Shown piece by piece: positions 57,039 through 64,000 of a stretch of DNA of 64,000 nt. The position numbers were made by a program, and so were the translations under genes. Positions within the stretch are counted from its first letter, which is position 1, and the number at the start of each line of letters is the position of its first letter. The notes below the pieces were generated by a model that saw nothing but the letters and a program-made list of their open reading frames with translations, was not told the origin of the DNA and did no database searches. The DNA comes from Stereum hirsutum FP-91666 SS1 (Eukaryota > Basidiomycota > Agaricomycetes > Russulales > Stereaceae): NCBI RefSeq assembly GCF_000264905.1, contig NW_006763136.1:601934-665933 (forward strand). Direction: 5' to 3'.

Positions 57039-60000
57039 TCAACACCTTATGAAGTTCCCCACAATCATACTCGGAATGCCCCACGTATCTCTCCTAATCG
57101 TAAACGAAAAACAGCAATTAATAAACCCCTCCTCATTCGGTCCCGGCTTCGCATCCGCCGCCGCTCCTGCGCCACCACTCGTTGCCCCAGCCCCTGCGTT
57201 ACCGTTATTCGCGGCATTGACAGCAGCGCTGACGGCAATGGGCAAGGACGAGGAGATGGGCGCAGTGTTGGCGGTGCGTCGGATGGCAGGGGTGATGGAG
57301 CCGGAGGGGGCTTGGATGTTGGGTTTGAAGCGGAGGACGCAGGAGGTGAGGACGGCTTTTTGGGTGGAGTCGAAGGCTACGTTGCCGTATTTCTGTTTGT
57401 AAGGAGAAGTGGGGGTTAGGAGACAGTCGAGCTGCGAGAAGAGGGGAAGAGAAAGAACGTGCCTCCCAGTAATTGACGGCCGACTCTTCCGCCATGAGTT
57501 CGTAGATGCACAACCGGCCCTATCGAACAACAAAGACAAAAACAGAGAAATCTATCAGCACGCTGACCTCCCTCATATCTCTACACAACCGCAACTAGGT
57601 CAGAGAGCACGAGAAGGGGGAAAGCAACTCACATCCCTAAGCATGAACCCGTCCAAGCCCACCAACTCCGCAAACTCTCTATTCCCCTTATATATTTCCC
57701 CCGTCCTCCTCCATAAACACGCCGGAATGCCCATCGCCGAGAAAACCCGATCATAATCCAACAACAACCTCTCAAACGCCTCCTCAATAAACACCAAATC
57801 TATATCCCTCAAGCTCTGCGCGATCGCCCTAAACTTCGGCCTCAGCACGCTCAGCGGCCTCAAGATCTGCTGCTTCGAGTCCTGCGAGACGTTGCGGTCC
57901 ATCCAGCGCGAGAGACGGGCGTAACCTTTGACGTAGTTGTACGGCTTCAGCAGCCCAGCTTCGTACTTCGTGCGGATGACGCGCTTGAGCCGTTCGTCGC
58001 GCGTCCCGGGCTCTTGGTCCGCCGCGGTGAGGAGGAACTTTTCGGTCATGGTGGCGGCGGGGAGGACGGGCTCTTCAGACTCTTCCGACGAGGACGATTG
58101 ACCACCATCGGTCTGTTGTTGCGAGTCTTCCTGACGACCATCGCCGGCTGTGCTGTCGTTCGTGGTGTTGGAGAGACCAGATGAACCCGGCTGGAGTGAT
58201 TGAAGAGCGGGATCGATGACTCCGATGCCAGGCTGGTCCTGGCTTTGCCCCTGCTGCTGTTGCTGCTGTTGCTGTTGCTGCTGTTGTTGCTGCTGCTGGG
58301 CCTGATACTGTTGCTGCTGTTGCGCTTGCTGAGACTGCTGCAAGAGAGCCGGGTCGAGGTTCGCCTCGAGCTGCTGTTGAGTCTGCTGCGGCTGTGGCGC
58401 GATCTGGCGTTGTTGCTGCCTCGGTGGTGGTGGCGCAGGCTGTATATATTGAGGTTGCGGCGGCGAGACGAGGGAAGACGGATTGACGCTCTGTTGTTGC
58501 TGAGCATTCGGATTGAAGAACGACTGCTCATCGAGCGTATCCAGAAAATCTCTGTAAAGCCGACCCAGAAGAAAGGCGTGGAATGGATCCATAGTAGTGG
58601 TCGTCAGAGTGGTGCGAGGCGGTGAATTTGGAGAGACCGAGAAGAGTGCGATGGCATTGGGGAATGTGCGAGATAGGGAAGAACGGAACGTACGAGAGCA
58701 CAGAGAACTCCTTTCCGAACGTCTCGAATTGCGGGTACATATACGTTCCTTGTGGGACAGCAATGCTCGGCCACATCGCTGCAGGGCTGGCCATGGGCGG
58801 GTAGGGGATCGCGGTGGCTGTGGGAGAAGGAAGACGAGTGGTGAGCATCGGAAGTGACCATGAGGCATAGTATGGACCTCGAAAGAGTAAGCAGATGGGG
58901 CGATATGAACAGATGTGCAATGCACGCTGATTGGTCGGTAATACAGAATGAGAGAGCGTCAGGGTGCAGATTGGGCGTCACACTCAAGTGAACCACAATG
59001 AATCCGCCAGTGCATGTATACGGACAAAGTCTGTAGCGAACTCTGCAACTTGATGTCACAAGGTGTACGAAGCACCTGAAAACCATATAAAATGCGGCAA
59101 GGACGAATATCGACGAAGGATTGGTGTACTAATGAGCCTGGTCTACTTCAGTCCTAGCCGCCATACCCGTCGTGGTCGAAGTTCGACGCGCCAATCATGG
59201 AATCATGTACACCAACCATCTCACGAGCGGAATTAGAATAGCGAATAATAGACGAGAGCGCCTGATACTGTACTGGCGAAGGTCTTTCGCCTTCGGGACC
59301 ACAGTTGAACATGAACAGTTATAGTCAGATGAGGTTTCGTGAACGCCTTTCACGTGAGTACGACCGTCGGATCTGCCTTTCGGTCATCAGCACGGCGTCC
59401 AGGATTATACTGCCACCGATGTAGCAGCATAACCGCCGTTACTACATATATCGTGAAGGCCGCTGGAGATATTAAAGGGTGTGAGGTCCCTGATACGCCT
59501 TGCGAGCGGCCTGAAGAGCCCAAATAAATCCGCAGGGGCAGCGTCAACGAAATTCCAGCGCCATGATATGTTTGACCCTGACATGTTACGGACGCCACTC
59601 TCTCCATGGCTATCGAAGAAAAAAAGAAACCACACAAGGACAACAAAAAAATAGGAAGTGCACGTACGAGGCATAACCAACTGAGGCTGCTGCTGGTGCT
59701 GGGAAGGAGGCTGGGACATACTCGGGCCTGCCGACGGCTGCTTGTCGCTTTTGCTCGGCCGCCGTTCATCATGGCACAAGTGGCCTATCTCACGTTTGAT
59801 GCTACCGGAGGCCTCAGCTTCACAAAAGAGGCAGAGAACGACGAAACGCACCAACGTTGACAAGGCCTGCCTTCGTCGCAAGTCATATGGCTCCTCCTGC
59901 AATACAGACAAGCGTGGTTGACCTTCCTCCTCTTTCCCGCCTTCTTCTTCTTCCCTCCCTCGCCGTCCTCCTCTTCTCCTCCCGTACCAGCACCCCCAGG

Positions 60001-60138
60001 GCCCTGCGAGCCACTAGAGTGTCCATTCCCACCTTGCGAGGGGTCTGTAGAAGAATGAGGTGCTGGGGGGCCAGAGAGAAAAGGAGACGAGGAGGACGAG
60101 GCCGTCGGGCGGTTCGGGTCGTGCGTGTATATTGACAT
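57039..60138 (-). CDS. ert1: Zn2Cys6 transcription factor ERT1/AcuK, regulator of gluconeogenesis and acetate/ethanol use
   Basis: Known role: nuclear activator of gluconeogenic and acetate genes (binds CCG-N7-CCG in Aspergillus). Seen: start MSIYTHDPNRPTASS (60138), a Ser/Gly-rich arm, the basic stretch KKKKAGKRRKVNHA, then a Zn2Cys6 cluster with spacing C-x2-C-x6-C-x5-C-x2-C-x8-C. The cluster is split by an intron between its fourth-to-fifth Cys region and the last Cys (CQRC / IKREIGHLC). A Gln/Pro-rich linker follows. The family block TFGKEFSVLS joins DFLDTLDEQSFFNP across an intron at about 58556-58708. Next are a poly-Gln tract (about 58240-58345), KFLLTAADQEPGTRDERLK, RVIRTKYEAGLLKPYNYVK, FERLLLDYDRVFSAMGIPA and the PAS-like end ELVGLDGFMLRDGRLCIYE ... 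CCFSFTIRRDTWGIPSMIV, stop at 57039. The stretch between about 58840 and 59660 includes one or more long introns that I could not fully resolve. Confidence 0.9.
58240..58345 (-). repeat. CAG/CAA (poly-Gln) tract in ERT1
   Basis: Mixed CAG and CAA codons encode about 17 consecutive Gln plus flanking Gln-rich sequence. This is length-variable by nature and may tune activation strength. Confidence 0.85.

Positions 60139-64000
<3,862 letters not shown>

Noticed and set aside
58556..58593. ATG and open frame MDPFHAFLLGRLYR as start of a separate gene
   Set aside because: It lies in an ERT1 intron; splicing rebuilds the conserved FSVLSDFLDTLDE block of ERT1/AcuK.
58200..58625. Plus-strand frame with a poly-Leu run
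   Set aside because: Antisense of the ERT1 poly-Gln tract (CTG/TTG), not a membrane protein.

Overview
This window is nuclear DNA of a filamentous basidiomycete, most likely an Agaricomycete. Nearly every gene is cut by many short GT-AG introns of about 50-80 bp, and reading frames only make sense when exons are joined. The gene set is typical of mushroom-forming fungi: a PDR-type ABC pump, the gluconeogenesis regulator ERT1/AcuK, a BTB protein of the expanded basidiomycete type, a CmcJ/NvfI-type oxygenase, a GH1 beta-glucosidase and a small secreted cysteine-rich peptide. No rRNA, plasmid, viral or CRISPR features were seen. Coordinates give the outer limits of each spliced CDS. Exons were joined by eye from splice signals and protein homology. 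|| Left part (1-16974): a large VLIG-type GTPase gene (-) runs off the left edge. It is followed by ISY1 (-), a roughly 1.9 kb gene-poor stretch, a secreted knottin-like peptide gene (+) with a TATA box, and a full-size ABCG/PDR transporter (-). || Centre-left (17-38 kb): a tRNA-like gene (-); a myo-inositol-type MFS transporter (-) whose longest intron carries a 439-bp hAT-like MITE with perfect 27-bp inverted ends and an 8-bp target duplication; a ZRG17/Cis4-type CDF zinc transporter (-); an unknown soluble protein (+); a BTB protein (-); a doubtful small secreted protein (-); an unknown multi-pass membrane protein (-); and a DUF2461 protein with an acidic N-terminal arm (-). || Right part (39-64 kb) is rich in small-carbon metabolism. 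It holds acetyl-CoA synthetase (+) behind a promoter with CreA/Mig1-like sites, an MFS sugar permease (-), a CmcJ/NvfI-family oxygenase (+), an ACMSD-like amidohydrolase/decarboxylase (-), an FMN-dependent lactate 2-monooxygenase-like oxidase (+), a GIT1-like permease (-), an M24 metallopeptidase (+), the acetate/gluconeogenesis regulator ERT1 (-) and a GH1 beta-glucosidase (-) that runs off the right edge. ERT1 and acetyl-CoA synthetase are about 15 kb apart and belong to the same physiological programme. The oxygenase, decarboxylase, flavin oxidase and permease at 46.3-54.3 kb are consecutive genes and form a candidate uncharacterised metabolic gene group. || The items most worth following up are the knottin peptide (six cysteines completed only after splicing), the MITE, the 46-54 kb gene group and the fungal VLIG-type GTPase.
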